DNA of 64,000 bases from positions 558,001-622,000 of the forward strand of contig NZ_CP158374.1 in NCBI RefSeq assembly GCF_040267705.1. Direction: 5' to 3'. Shown here piece after piece: positions 27,085 to 35,627 of the stretch (the stretch's first letter is position 1; each line of letters begins with the position of its first letter). Below the pieces are notes generated by a model that saw only the letters and a list, made by a program, of their open reading frames with translations, did not search any database and was not told where the DNA came from. Both the position numbers and the translations under genes were made by a program. This stretch comes from Agromyces sp. G08B096. GTDB lineage: Bacteria; Actinomycetota; Actinomycetes; Actinomycetales; Microbacteriaceae.

Positions 27085-28004
27085 CGCTCCTCTCCCTTCT
27101 CCGAGAAGCGGACGTAGACGACGACGAGCGCCATGAGCAGGATCATCCAGAGCAGCCCGATCGCACCGGCGTGGCCGAGGTCGAAGCCGTGGAACGCAGT
27201 CTCGTAGACCGCCGTGGCGAAGGTCTGGGTGCTGCCCGCGGGACCGCCGCCGGTGAGCACGTAGATGATGTCGAAGTGCTGGAAGTTCCAGATGAACTCG
27301 AGCAAGATGACCAGCCCGATGATGCCCTTCAGCTGCGGCACGGTGATCGAGAAGAAGCGGCGGATGGTGCCGGCACCGTCGATCTCGGCGGCCTCATGCA
27401 GCTCGGGCGGCACGGTCTGCAGGCCCGCGAGCAGCATGACCATCATCCACGGGAACGACTGCCAGGTCTTGGCGATGATCACCGCCGCCATCGCGGTGCC
27501 CGGCTGGGCGAGCCACGCCTGCGGCTCCTGGATGAGGCCGAGCCCCTCGAGCACGGCGTTCATGACGCCGTAGTTGGCGTTGAAGATCCACATCCAGAGG
27601 AAGGACACCACGACGCCGGGCACGAGCCAGGGGATGAGCATGAGTCCGCGGAGCACCTTCGCGCCGCGGATGCGGGTGTTGAGGGCGAGCGCGAGCGCGA
27701 AGCCGATGAGGAAGGGGAAGAGCGTCGTGCCGATCGTGAACACGAGCGTCTGGACGAGGAGCCGCGCGAAGTCGCCGGTGAGCACGTCGATGATGTTCTG
27801 CAGCCCCACGAACTCCCGGCCCGGCAGCACGAGGCTCTGCTTGAAGAAGGCGGTGACGAGCGCCGTGATGAGCGGGTAGACCACGACCGCGAGCAGCAGC
27901 GCCAGGCCCGGCAGGACGAGCAGGAAGGCGAACAGGCCATCGGAGATCCGACGGGGCTTGTGAAGTTCTGCTTTGAGTTGTGATGTTGGTGTGGCGGTAG
28001 TCAC
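27081..28004 (-). CDS. Sugar ABC transporter permease, MalF type
   Basis: 307 residues from a GTG with GAGGAAG upstream. Six membrane segments follow a short tail, and the EAA loop is PPELHEAAEIDGAGTIRRFF. It is the first gene of the operon that continues through the MalG permease, binding protein, FAD oxidoreductase and the HTH-less LacI-like gene. A 22-bp inverted repeat about 100 bp upstream is the only regulatory-looking site. Confidence 0.93.
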   Translation of the reverse strand: MTTATPTSQLKAELHKPRRISDGLFAFLLVLPGLALLLAVVVYPLITALVTAFFKQSLVLPGREFVGLQNIIDVLTGDFARLLVQTLVFTIGTTLFPFLIGFALALALNTRIRGAKVLRGLMLIPWLVPGVVVSFLWMWIFNANYGVMNAVLEGLGLIQEPQAWLAQPGTAMAAVIIAKTWQSFPWMMVMLLAGLQTVPPELHEAAEIDGAGTIRRFFSITVPQLKGIIGLVILLEFIWNFQHFDIIYVLTGGGPAGSTQTFATAVYETAFHGFDLGHAGAIGLLWMILLMALVVVYVRFSEKGEER

Positions 28005-28106
28005 AGGGGAACTTCCTCGACGTTGAGGGCGATACGAACCTCAGTGGCCGCGATCGCGTCGGAAACGTGCGGATTCAGCATCCCTGCTGGGCGCGGTGGT
28101 CGTCAA

Positions 28107-28128
28107 ACCGAGCCGATCACGGTTCGGT
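28107..28128. promoter_or_regulatory. Inverted repeat ACCGAGCCG-ATCA-CGGTTCGGT
   Basis: 9-bp arms with one mismatch and a 4-bp centre, in the 262-bp gap between the ABC/FAD operon and the surface-protein operon, upstream of the first permease. The length and symmetry suit a repressor site for the ABC operon. It was not found at a second place, so the assignment is tentative. Confidence 0.4.
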
Positions 28129-28266
28129 AACGGCGTGTGACAAAATGGGAAAGCATGAAATGAACTGCGACCTCGCGTCACCTCGGTGAACGCAGACAGC
28201 GCCGCGGGGCGAGGGCTCGTGGCCCCCGCCCCGCGGCGCTGGTCGGATGCGTCGGTCAGGCGCCGA

Positions 28267-30144
28267 TCAGGACGACCTCCTCGCGCGCACCCGAGCCACC
28301 GCGAGCACCGCCACGGCCGCCGCGACGAGCGCCGCGCCGAGCCACGCGAGCGGAGCGGCGAAGGACGCGCCCGTGTCGGCGAGCGTCGAGGTCGCCGAGG
28401 TCACGGACACCGCCGCGCTCGCGACCACGACGCCGTCGATGGAGACGACGATCGTGTGGGCGCCCGGCGACGTCGCGGCCGGAATCGTCGCCGTCAGCGA
28501 GAACGCGCCGGAGGCGTCGGTCGACACCGTGCCGAGCAGCTGCGGCGTGGAGCGGAGCTCCACCGAGAAGCCGCTGGTCGAGGCCGAAAGCCCCGTGCCG
28601 CGAACCGTGACGGTCCCGCCGGGCACGAGGTCGCCCGTGACCTGCACCGATCCGTGCACGCTGCCGGGCTCGGGAGCGGCGGGCGGCTCCGTCGCCGGCG
28701 ACGTGACGGGCGGCGTGGTCGCCGGCGGCGTGGTGGCGGGCGGCTCGGTCGGCTCCGGCTCCTCCGAGGGGTCGGTGCCGGCCTCGCCGAAGAAGGTGCC
28801 GAGCGCGGCGATCGCCTCGTCGGCGAAGGCGAGCTGGGTGGCGTACGCGGGGGCGTCGAGCCGGCCCGCGTACTGACCGGGTCGGTCGTTCACGAACCAC
28901 CACTCGGTCATGTACTCCTTGTAGGTGCCGTCGCCGTTGTCGTGGATCCACTGCCGCACGACCGGCGCGGCGGCGCCGTCGACGGTCCGGCCGCGCTGGT
29001 ACTCCAGCAGGTACGGCACCTGCAGCTTCTTCGCCCGGGCGAGCGGCAGGCTCCGGTCGTCGCTCGGGTAGTAGTCGACCTGGCTCGAGGCGGAGGCGCC
29101 CGGCACGTACTGCGTGACCAGGTTCGGCAGGTACGTGGAGACGAGGTCGCCGTAGAGGTGGGCGAACTCGGAGTTCGTGTCGCGGATGTGGAGATCGTTC
29201 GAGGAGGCGCCGTCGAGCCGCAGGTCGAAGAAGTACACCCGGGGCACGTCGTTCGCGACCGCCTGGCGGTTCACCTCCTTCAGCACGGCCCGGGTGTTGT
29301 GGCACCACGTGCCGCCGAAGAGCAGCACGATGTCGCCGTCGCTGTCGAGGAGGTGCACGAGCTCGGGGTATGTGACGGTCTGGATGCGCCAGTCGCGGTC
29401 GGACTCGCCGATGATCTCGTTCGGGCCGTAGGCGTCGGCGCCGCCGAACTGCGCGACGTGCTTGCCGTCGACGACGGCATCGGCGAAGTCGAACTGGCTC
29501 GGCGTCGCGAGCGCTGCGCCGTCCCCGATGACGTCGCGTACCTGCGTCTCGTATGCGGCCCGCGCGGCCGGGTCGTCGAGCGAGCCGGCTGCGACCGGCG
29601 TGGTGAGCGCCGCGACGATGCGGTCTTCGACGCCGCCCTCGGTGTGGGAGCGGTCGTAGACGAAGAAGTACGGGTCTTCGGTGCCGTCGAACGGCGTCTG
29701 GGTGTCCTTCGACAGGGCGTTCGCGACGACGCGCTGCCAGAGCGGCGCGACATCCGCGTTGGTCGTGGTGCGCACGTCGAGCGACTGCCCGTCGAGCTCG
29801 GGGTTGAACGTGTACACCCGCTCGACACCGGCCGCCTTCGCCGCCGCGTCGATGGCGCCGATGGTCTCGACCGTCGTGGGGTCGTCGGGCCCGCCGATGA
29901 GGAAGGCGAAGCGGCCGTCCTGGCCGAGCAGCCATTCGAAGCGCTCGAAGGTGACGGTCTCGATGACGGTGTCGGTCAGGCCGTACGTGTCGGCGAGGTA
30001 GTCGACGGTATCGATGGCGGAGTCGCCGGGCTCGGCGGCGGCCGGTGCGGCGGCGAGGGCGGATGCCCCGAGCAGGGCGCCGCCCGCGATCGCCGCGGCG
30101 ACCGCGGCCGCGAGGCCTCGGCGGGAGGGGTGGTGGCTGGGCAC
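28267..30144 (-). CDS. Sortase-anchored surface protein with two thioredoxin-like repeats
   Basis: 625 residues from a GTG with AAAGGA upstream. A Sec signal peptide (1-38) is followed by two copies of a thioredoxin-like unit. Residues 66-118 contain FLIGGPDDPTTVETIG and YTFNPELDG; residues 256-311 contain LLFGGTWCHNTRAVLK and YFFDLRLDG. Only the second has a cysteine, in the active-site position WCHNT (Cys281). Then come a Pro/Thr/Glu linker, an Ig/IPT-like domain, and a sorting signal LADTG with a hydrophobic stretch and RRSS, matching class-E sortase substrates (LAxTG). It is last gene of the operon with the FN3 protein and the symporter. Confidence 0.8.
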   Translation of the reverse strand: MPSHHPSRRGLAAAVAAAIAGGALLGASALAAAPAAAEPGDSAIDTVDYLADTYGLTDTVIETVTFERFEWLLGQDGRFAFLIGGPDDPTTVETIGAIDAAAKAAGVERVYTFNPELDGQSLDVRTTTNADVAPLWQRVVANALSKDTQTPFDGTEDPYFFVYDRSHTEGGVEDRIVAALTTPVAAGSLDDPAARAAYETQVRDVIGDGAALATPSQFDFADAVVDGKHVAQFGGADAYGPNEIIGESDRDWRIQTVTYPELVHLLDSDGDIVLLFGGTWCHNTRAVLKEVNRQAVANDVPRVYFFDLRLDGASSNDLHIRDTNSEFAHLYGDLVSTYLPNLVTQYVPGASASSQVDYYPSDDRSLPLARAKKLQVPYLLEYQRGRTVDGAAAPVVRQWIHDNGDGTYKEYMTEWWFVNDRPGQYAGRLDAPAYATQLAFADEAIAALGTFFGEAGTDPSEEPEPTEPPATTPPATTPPVTSPATEPPAAPEPGSVHGSVQVTGDLVPGGTVTVRGTGLSASTSGFSVELRSTPQLLGTVSTDASGAFSLTATIPAATSPGAHTIVVSIDGVVVASAAVSVTSATSTLADTGASFAAPLAWLGAALVAAAVAVLAVARVRARRSS

Positions 30145-30167
30145 GGAAGGTCCTTTCGTGGGGGAGG

Positions 30168-31064
30168 TCAGACGTTCGTGGCGTCGTCGGTGGGGTCCGC
30201 GGGCGTCGCGGAGGCTTCGGTGGCGGCAGCCGGCCGGCGTCGGCGCAGCACGCGCTGGCCGAGCAGCGCGAGCGCGCCGACGGCCACGAGGGCGACGAGG
30301 ATGCCGGCGCCGGCGAGCCAGCTCGGGGCGGAGGCATCCGTGGCGGCGGCGGTGTCGATCGCGTCGGCCGTGGCGGGCGAGGTCGACGCCGCGGCGATCT
30401 TCGCGGGCGCCGACGCCGCGGAGACCGGCCCGTCGCCGACGGCGTTCGTGGCGCGCACGGTGGCGGTGTAGCTGCCGGCGCCCAGCACCTTGAAGGTGTA
30501 CGAGGTCGACCCCGCGGGCAGGGGGATCGCGGTGCCGGCGTTGAGCGACAGCTTGTAGCCGGTGACGGGCGTGCCGCCGTCGGCCGGCGCGGACCAGGCG
30601 ACGGTGAGCGAGGTGCCCGAGACCGTGAGCTTCGGTGCGGACGGGGCGAGCGGCACCGTCGCCGCGACGGCCGCAGGCTGGACGGCCGCCGGATCGACGG
30701 TCGTCGTCGCCCCGGTCTCCGAGGCGGTGCCCCCGGTCGAGGTGGAGCCCGACGTGGTCCCGCCGCCGTTGCTCGGCGCCGGGGCGGGTGCGGGCGCCGG
30801 GGCCGGGGCAGGCGCGGGGGCCGGTGCCGGTGCCGGTGCGGGAGCCGCGCCGCCGGAGATCGCGGGCGGCGGGTCCTCCTGCGTGCTGTCGTACGGGTAG
30901 CCGCCGAGGTCTTCGCAGGCGCCCAGATCGAAGTTGATCGAGCAGAGGTCGCAGACGTCGCCTGCGGCGTTCGCGGGAGCGCTCCAGCCGAGCACGAACG
31001 TCGGCACGGCGATGGCGAGCGCGATGGCGGCCGCGAGGCCGCGGCGGCGGGATCGATGGGTCAT
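30168..31064 (-). CDS. Membrane-anchored FN3 protein with N-terminal CxxC
   Basis: 298 residues, ATG with AAGGAG upstream. A signal peptide ends at ANAAG, and the mature protein begins with a cysteine cluster (C38 and C41 in CDLC, and C50). An Ala-Pro repeat, a Ser/Thr/Gly linker, a fibronectin type III domain (SAPKLTVSGTSLTVAWSAP, VTGYKLSLNAGT) and a C-terminal membrane helix with a basic cytoplasmic tail follow. The CxxC could be a redox or metal site held off the membrane by the repeat; this is inference. It lies 19 bp after the symporter gene and 23 bp before the thioredoxin-like surface protein. Confidence 0.8.
   Translation of the reverse strand: MTHRSRRRGLAAAIALAIAVPTFVLGWSAPANAAGDVCDLCSINFDLGACEDLGGYPYDSTQEDPPPAISGGAAPAPAPAPAPAPAPAPAPAPAPAPSNGGGTTSGSTSTGGTASETGATTTVDPAAVQPAAVAATVPLAPSAPKLTVSGTSLTVAWSAPADGGTPVTGYKLSLNAGTAIPLPAGSTSYTFKVLGAGSYTATVRATNAVGDGPVSAASAPAKIAAASTSPATADAIDTAAATDASAPSWLAGAGILVALVAVGALALLGQRVLRRRRPAAATEASATPADPTDDATNV
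30776..30848. repeat. GC-only tandem repeat encoding (Ala-Pro)n
   Basis: Short tandem units of the type GGCGCC/GGTGCC, all G and C apart from a few T and A, encode about 13 Ala-Pro dipeptides on the minus strand in the FN3 protein. It forms a stiff extracellular spacer and is a likely site of copy-number variation between strains. Confidence 0.8.
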
Positions 31065-31083
31065 GCGAGGGCTCCTTCGGGGG

Positions 31084-32550
31084 TCAGGCGCGGGTGGTCG
31101 CGGCGGCGACGGATGCGTCGGCGGCGGATGCGGATGCGGATGCGGTGGCGGTCGGGCCGGGCGTCGTCGCCGAGGGGGCGGTCGCGGCGGGTGCCGCGGC
31201 GTCCTCGTCGCCGTCGTCGCCGACGACCCGTCGCCCGGTGAAGACGTCGTCGTCGAGCGCGCCCGCGCGCCGGGCGACGATCGTCGCGGCCGTGGCGGCG
31301 GCGGTGACGTTCGCCATGGTGCTCGCGGTGCCGGCGACGGCGCTGATCGGGATGAGCAGCACGAGCACCTCGACCGGGAGGCCGACGGCGGTGAGCACGG
31401 CGGTCGCGGTGATGATCGCGGTGCCGGGAACGCCGGCGGTGCCCAGCGAGACGAGCAGGCCCAGTGCGACGAGCACCACGTAGTCGAGCGGCGTGTAGTC
31501 GATGCCGAGCGCGTGCACGGCGAACACCGCCACCAGCGTCGGCCAGATCCCGGCGCAGCCGGGCATGCCGATGGTCGTGCCGATCGGCGCCGTGAAACCG
31601 GCGACCTCCTGGGAGACGCCGATCTTCCGGGTGAGCGTGGAGATGGTGAGCGGCAGCGTGCCGATGCTCGACTGCGTCGTGAACGCCGTGTACTGCGGCG
31701 GTGTGATCAGCCGGAAGAAGCGGAAGGGGTCGAGGTCGGCGAACACCCGCACGAGCACGCCGTTCACGACGTACGCGTCGACGAAGCAGGCGACCAGTGC
31801 GACGACGAGCACGCCGACGAGCGAGATCGCGGTCTCGAGGCGGGCGACGGCGGTCGACGTCGTCGCGGCGACGAGGGCGAGGACCGCGTACGGCGTGAGG
31901 GCGATGATGAAGCCCACGGCCTTGAACAGCACCCGGCGGGTGGCATCCACCACATCTTTGAAGGCGCGCACCTTCTCGGGCTTGCGATCGGCGACGAGCA
32001 GGTACGACACCGCGATCAGCAGCGTGAACAGGACGATGCCGATGATGTTGTTCGACGAGACATCCGCCGCCAGGTTCGACGGGAACAGGCCCACCACGAC
32101 CTCGTCGAGCGGGCGGAGCAGGCCGGTCAGCGCCGAGCCGTCGACGTCGTCGAGCTGCAGGTCGGCACCGCGGCCGACGCCCGTCGCGAGCGCGAGCCCG
32201 AGTGTGAGGAGGATCGCGATGAGGTTCGTGAGCAGCAGCCAGAACACCGAGCTCAGCCCGATGGTGCGCAGCTTCGCGAGGCTGCCGAGCGAGGTGACGC
32301 TCGCGAGCACCGAGACGACGATGAGCGGTGCGACGATCGCCGTGATCACGTTGACGTAGACGGTGCCGATGACCTCGACCGCGTCGAGGTGGCCCTGGAA
32401 CGCGAGCCCGACGCCGATGCCGGCGACGAGGGCGATCACCGTGAGCAGGGTGAAGCCGGCACGCGCGCGCCGGCGGAGCAGGAACAGCCCCGCGAAGAGG
32501 ACGGCGGTCGTGGCGAGGGCGGCGAGCGAGAGCCAGTCGAGGTCAGCCAC
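31084..32550 (-). CDS. Sodium/proton:dicarboxylate-type symporter, TcyP (cystine)-like
   Basis: 488 residues from the GTG at 32550 (GAGG upstream); the frame stays open further but without a membrane-protein pattern. It has the DAACS fold signatures VNVITAIVAPLIVVSVLASV and SSIGTLPLTISTL, then GTTIGMPGCAGIWPTLVAVF, which reads like the cystine importer TcyP more than C4-dicarboxylate carriers. The C-terminal 60 residues are Ala/Thr/Pro-rich and acidic. It is first gene of an operon with two extracellular cysteine-containing proteins, which supports a thiol/disulfide substrate. Substrate identity is inference. Confidence 0.8.
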   Translation of the reverse strand: MADLDWLSLAALATTAVLFAGLFLLRRRARAGFTLLTVIALVAGIGVGLAFQGHLDAVEVIGTVYVNVITAIVAPLIVVSVLASVTSLGSLAKLRTIGLSSVFWLLLTNLIAILLTLGLALATGVGRGADLQLDDVDGSALTGLLRPLDEVVVGLFPSNLAADVSSNNIIGIVLFTLLIAVSYLLVADRKPEKVRAFKDVVDATRRVLFKAVGFIIALTPYAVLALVAATTSTAVARLETAISLVGVLVVALVACFVDAYVVNGVLVRVFADLDPFRFFRLITPPQYTAFTTQSSIGTLPLTISTLTRKIGVSQEVAGFTAPIGTTIGMPGCAGIWPTLVAVFAVHALGIDYTPLDYVVLVALGLLVSLGTAGVPGTAIITATAVLTAVGLPVEVLVLLIPISAVAGTASTMANVTAAATAATIVARRAGALDDDVFTGRRVVGDDGDEDAAAPAATAPSATTPGPTATASASASAADASVAAATTRA

Positions 32551-32890
32551 GGATGCCTCGCACGAAGGCGGACGCGGTCGGAGAGGGGTGCATGCTGCCC
32601 GAACGTACTGAGCAATCAACGGGACGAAGCCGCCCGTGTCACCGCGTGAACGAGCGTGACGGAGTGCGTCGGAGGAGCGACCCGAGGCGAGGCATCCGCC
32701 GTCTCCTCGTGACGCCGGATGACGCGGCACGGCCGGTGCTCGATGACGTCCGGTGACGTGCGGCGGTCGCCGGCGGCTCGCCGCAACCGCCTGGTGCGCT
32801 CCGGCGGGTCGTCGCCTAGCATCGAGGAGGCGCCCCCGCGCCCACCCCCGATCGCCGCCCCGGCGAGCCTGCCCCCCCCCAGGAGTCCGT
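32551..32890. other. 340-bp gap between divergent genes
   Basis: No convincing gene. A -10-like TAGCAT at 32817-32822 may serve the HD-domain gene. A run of nine C (32872-32880) directly precedes the ribosome-binding site AGGAG. A GAGGCATCC/GGATGA pair occurs near 32690-32710. The rest is unremarkable GC-rich sequence. Confidence 0.6.
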
Positions 32891-34489
32891 GTGCCCATCC
32901 CCGACAACGACGAGCCCATTCCCGGCTTCAACGCGTCGTTCGCGGAGCTCGAGGACTGGCTGGGCCGCGCCTCGCTCGCCGCAGAAGAGGGGGCGGATGC
33001 CGATGCGCCCGCACCCTCCCCGGCACCGCCGGTCGCCCCGGCGCCGGGCCCGGCTGCACCGCCCGCAGCGGCAACGGAGCAGCCCGAGGGTCGCGCGCAC
33101 GCGCGCCGCCGCGCGACCGCGGAGGCCGTGGACGTGCCTCGCCGCAGCTCGGGAGACATCCAGCGCTACTACCTCTGCTCGCTCGAACCGAGCGGCGAGT
33201 TCGTCGAGGTGATCGTCGCGGTCACCGACGGGGGCCGGCGCCGCTATTTCTCGACGCAGGACGGCGCGCGCCTGACCGAGGTTGACGAGGACCACTTCGA
33301 CCAGCACCTCGAGAGCGGCGGCCGTTCCCTGCTCGAACTCGACGAGCGCGAGATGGCCGAACTCGAGGCCGAGCTGCGCTTCGTCCGGCCGGTGCGCGGC
33401 CGCGACCCGCTCGCCGAGGTCGAGGTGCCGGCCGCCGGCCCCGGATCGGCAGACGCTCAGCCGGATTCGGTCGAGCCGGATGCCGCTGCATCGGATGCCC
33501 CGACGCCGGCGGGATCGGCTGACGCCGGCGGTGCGACCGGCGCTGACGCTGACGCCGACCTCGACGAGCCCGGCGCCGACATCGTCGAGCCCGACGCCGA
33601 GGAGCCGAACGCCGACGCCGCACCCAAGCGCAGCTCGTTCGCTCCGGCGCCGAGTCCGTGGGCCGCACCCGCACCGCCCCCCACCTTCCTGGTGCCGCCC
33701 CCCGCGGTGGCACCGGCGGATCCGGCAGGCGCCCCGACGGCGGCGCCATCGCCCGCCGCAGACGTGCCCGCGGCCCGCGACCGGCGAGACGCCGCCGACG
33801 GCGCAGCCGAGCACACGAACACGATCGAGGAGAACGACCAAGTGGCCACCGGAACGACGACGGGGCCGCACGAGCGGCTCGAGGCCGGGGCATCCGCACC
33901 CGTGACCGACCAGCTCATCCAGGGCGCGCCCGCTGCGGCGCCCGCCCCGACCGCGCAGCCGGCCGCACCTGCGCAGGCCGCCGCCGCGCAGCCGGCCGTG
34001 GCGCAGCCGGCCGCACTCACCCCGCCGGCCGCCGCACAGCCCGCGGTCGACGCGGCGGCGCAGGTCGCGCTCGCCAAGGGCATCGCGTTCGTCGCCCACC
34101 GCGGCCAGCTCGACCGCACCGGCGCCGAGTACATCGACCACCCCGGCCGCGTGGCCGAACGGTTCGACGCCGCGACCGAGCCCATCGAGACCGCGGCGGC
34201 GTGGCTCCACGACGTGCTCGAAGACACCGCGGTGACCGCGCAGGACCTCCTCGAGGCGGGCGTGCAGCCCGAGGTGCTGGAGGTCGTGCACCTGCTGACC
34301 CGGCGCCCCGAGGTCGCCGACGACGAGTACTACGCGCGGATCCGCCGCCACCCGCAGGCCCGGCGCGTGAAGCTCGCCGACATCGACGACAACGCCGCGC
34401 CCTGGCGGCTGCGCAAGCTCGACCACGACACGCAGGTGCGGCTCGTCGAGAAGTACCGTCACGCCCGGGAGCAGCTCGCCGGCGCGTGA
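32891..34489 (+). CDS. HD-domain (RelA/SpoT-hydrolase-like) protein with long disordered N-terminal part
   Basis: 532 residues from a GTG with AGGAG upstream. Residues about 80-145 form a small domain (DIQRYYLCSLEPSGEFVEVI, RRRYFSTQDGARLTEVDEDH). About 250 residues of Ala/Pro/Asp-rich disorder follow. The last 140 residues are an HD phosphohydrolase of the ppGpp-hydrolase type (FVAHRGQLDRTGAEYIDHP, AAAWLHDVLEDTAVT). No synthetase domain follows. An internal in-frame GTG at 33842 with GAGGAG nine bases upstream could start a separate, HD-containing 215-residue product. Nucleotide hydrolysis is inferred from the HD motifs only. Confidence 0.75.
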   Translation: MPIPDNDEPIPGFNASFAELEDWLGRASLAAEEGADADAPAPSPAPPVAPAPGPAAPPAAATEQPEGRAHARRRATAEAVDVPRRSSGDIQRYYLCSLEPSGEFVEVIVAVTDGGRRRYFSTQDGARLTEVDEDHFDQHLESGGRSLLELDEREMAELEAELRFVRPVRGRDPLAEVEVPAAGPGSADAQPDSVEPDAAASDAPTPAGSADAGGATGADADADLDEPGADIVEPDAEEPNADAAPKRSSFAPAPSPWAAPAPPPTFLVPPPAVAPADPAGAPTAAPSPAADVPAARDRRDAADGAAEHTNTIEENDQVATGTTTGPHERLEAGASAPVTDQLIQGAPAAAPAPTAQPAAPAQAAAAQPAVAQPAALTPPAAAQPAVDAAAQVALAKGIAFVAHRGQLDRTGAEYIDHPGRVAERFDAATEPIETAAAWLHDVLEDTAVTAQDLLEAGVQPEVLEVVHLLTRRPEVADDEYYARIRRHPQARRVKLADIDDNAAPWRLRKLDHDTQVRLVEKYRHAREQLAGA

Positions 34490-34520
34490 CGCCGGCCGCG
34501 GGCTCCGCTACGGTGACGCC

Positions 34521-35015
34521 ATGGGCGCAGCGGAGCATCCAGAGTCCCCCGCCGACACGGCTCGGCGCCTCCTGTCGCGCATCGCGTACGCGACGCTCGC
34601 GACCGCCGACTCGTCGGGCCGCCCGTGGGCGACGCCCGTGTGGCTCGCCGCCCGCGACGACCTGACCGAGTTCTTCTGGCTCTCGCGGCCCGAGACCCGC
34701 CACTCCCGGAATCTCGCCGAACGCCCCGACCTCTCCTTCGTCGTCTACGACTCGACGACGCCGGTCGGCGGCGCGGAGGCCCTCTACGTCGAGGCGGTCG
34801 CGCAGCAGCCCGCGGGCGGCGAGCTCTCCGACGCCATCGCAGTGTTCAGCGCGGCATCCGTCTCGCGCGGCGAACGCGCGTGGGCCGAGGCCGACGTCAC
34901 GGGTGCGTCGCCGCTCCGCCTGTACCGGGCGCGGGCGACCGAGCTGTATGTGCTCGATCCGGATGAACGCCGGGTCCGTGTCGATCCGCGGGATTCCCGT
35001 TCGACGTCGGAGTGA
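34521..35015 (+). CDS. Pyridoxamine-phosphate-oxidase-family (split-barrel flavin-binding) protein
   Basis: 164 residues. The PPOX-type N-terminus is clear: SRIAYATLATADSSGRPWAT then FWLSRPETRHSRNLAERPDL, the phosphate-binding strand pair. These small proteins bind FMN, F420 or heme; which one cannot be read here. TACGGT at 34509-34514 followed by six bases to the ATG suggests a leaderless transcript. It is the first of three small enzymes in the same direction. Confidence 0.85.
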   Translation: MGAAEHPESPADTARRLLSRIAYATLATADSSGRPWATPVWLAARDDLTEFFWLSRPETRHSRNLAERPDLSFVVYDSTTPVGGAEALYVEAVAQQPAGGELSDAIAVFSAASVSRGERAWAEADVTGASPLRLYRARATELYVLDPDERRVRVDPRDSRSTSE

Positions 35016-35058
35016 GGCGGATCCACCGCCGCATCCGAACCGAAAGGCAGGCACCATC

Positions 35059-35613
35059 ATGCGCACCCTCATCGTCACCGAGTTCATCACCCTCGACGGC
35101 GTCGTCGACTCGCCCGGCGGCGGCGAGCACCCGCGCGCGGGCTGGACGTTCAAGGAGGTCCCGTTCGTCGAGGAGGCGTACGAGCTGAAGGGCCGCGAGC
35201 AGACCGAGGCCGGCGCGATGCTCATCGGCCGGGTCAGCTACGACGAGTTCGCGCCGGTCTGGCCGAAGATGGACGAATTCGCCGAGTACAACGCGATGCC
35301 GAAATACGTCGTCTCGTCGACCCTCGCCGATCCGGAGTGGAACAACACGACCGTGCTGCGCTCGCTCGACGAGGTCGCCAGCCTGAAGGAGTCGGACGAA
35401 GCGGGCACGATCCTCGTGCACGGTTCGCCGACCCTCGCCCAGGGCCTCGCAGCGGCAGGCCTCGTCGACCGGTACCACCTGCTCCAGTTCCCCGTCGTCC
35501 TCGGCGAGGGGAAGCGGCTCTTCAACGGTCGCGAGGCGGGCCGGCTCCAGCTGACCGAGTACGCGACCTACTCCAACGGTGTGCAGAAGCTCGTCTACGA
35601 CGTCGTGCGGTGA
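35059..35613 (+). CDS. Dihydrofolate-reductase-family (RibD C-terminal-like) protein
   Basis: 184 residues, ATG at 35059 after GAAAGGCAGG. The fold markers are EFITLDGVVDSPGG at the N-terminus, AMLIGRVSYDEFAPVWP, the nucleotide-binding VHGSPTLAQGL and FPVVLGEGKRLFNG. These proteins resemble the RibD reductase domain rather than folate-pathway DHFR, and most have no known substrate. It lies between the PPOX-type gene and an alpha/beta hydrolase, probably in one transcript. Confidence 0.87.
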   Translation: MRTLIVTEFITLDGVVDSPGGGEHPRAGWTFKEVPFVEEAYELKGREQTEAGAMLIGRVSYDEFAPVWPKMDEFAEYNAMPKYVVSSTLADPEWNNTTVLRSLDEVASLKESDEAGTILVHGSPTLAQGLAAAGLVDRYHLLQFPVVLGEGKRLFNGREAGRLQLTEYATYSNGVQKLVYDVVR

Positions 35614-35627
35614 GGCGGGAAAGAGAC

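Noticed and set aside
30776..30848. GC-only tandem repeat considered as a CRISPR-like or regulatory array
   Set aside because: Units are short and in frame, encoding Ala-Pro; there are no spacers.
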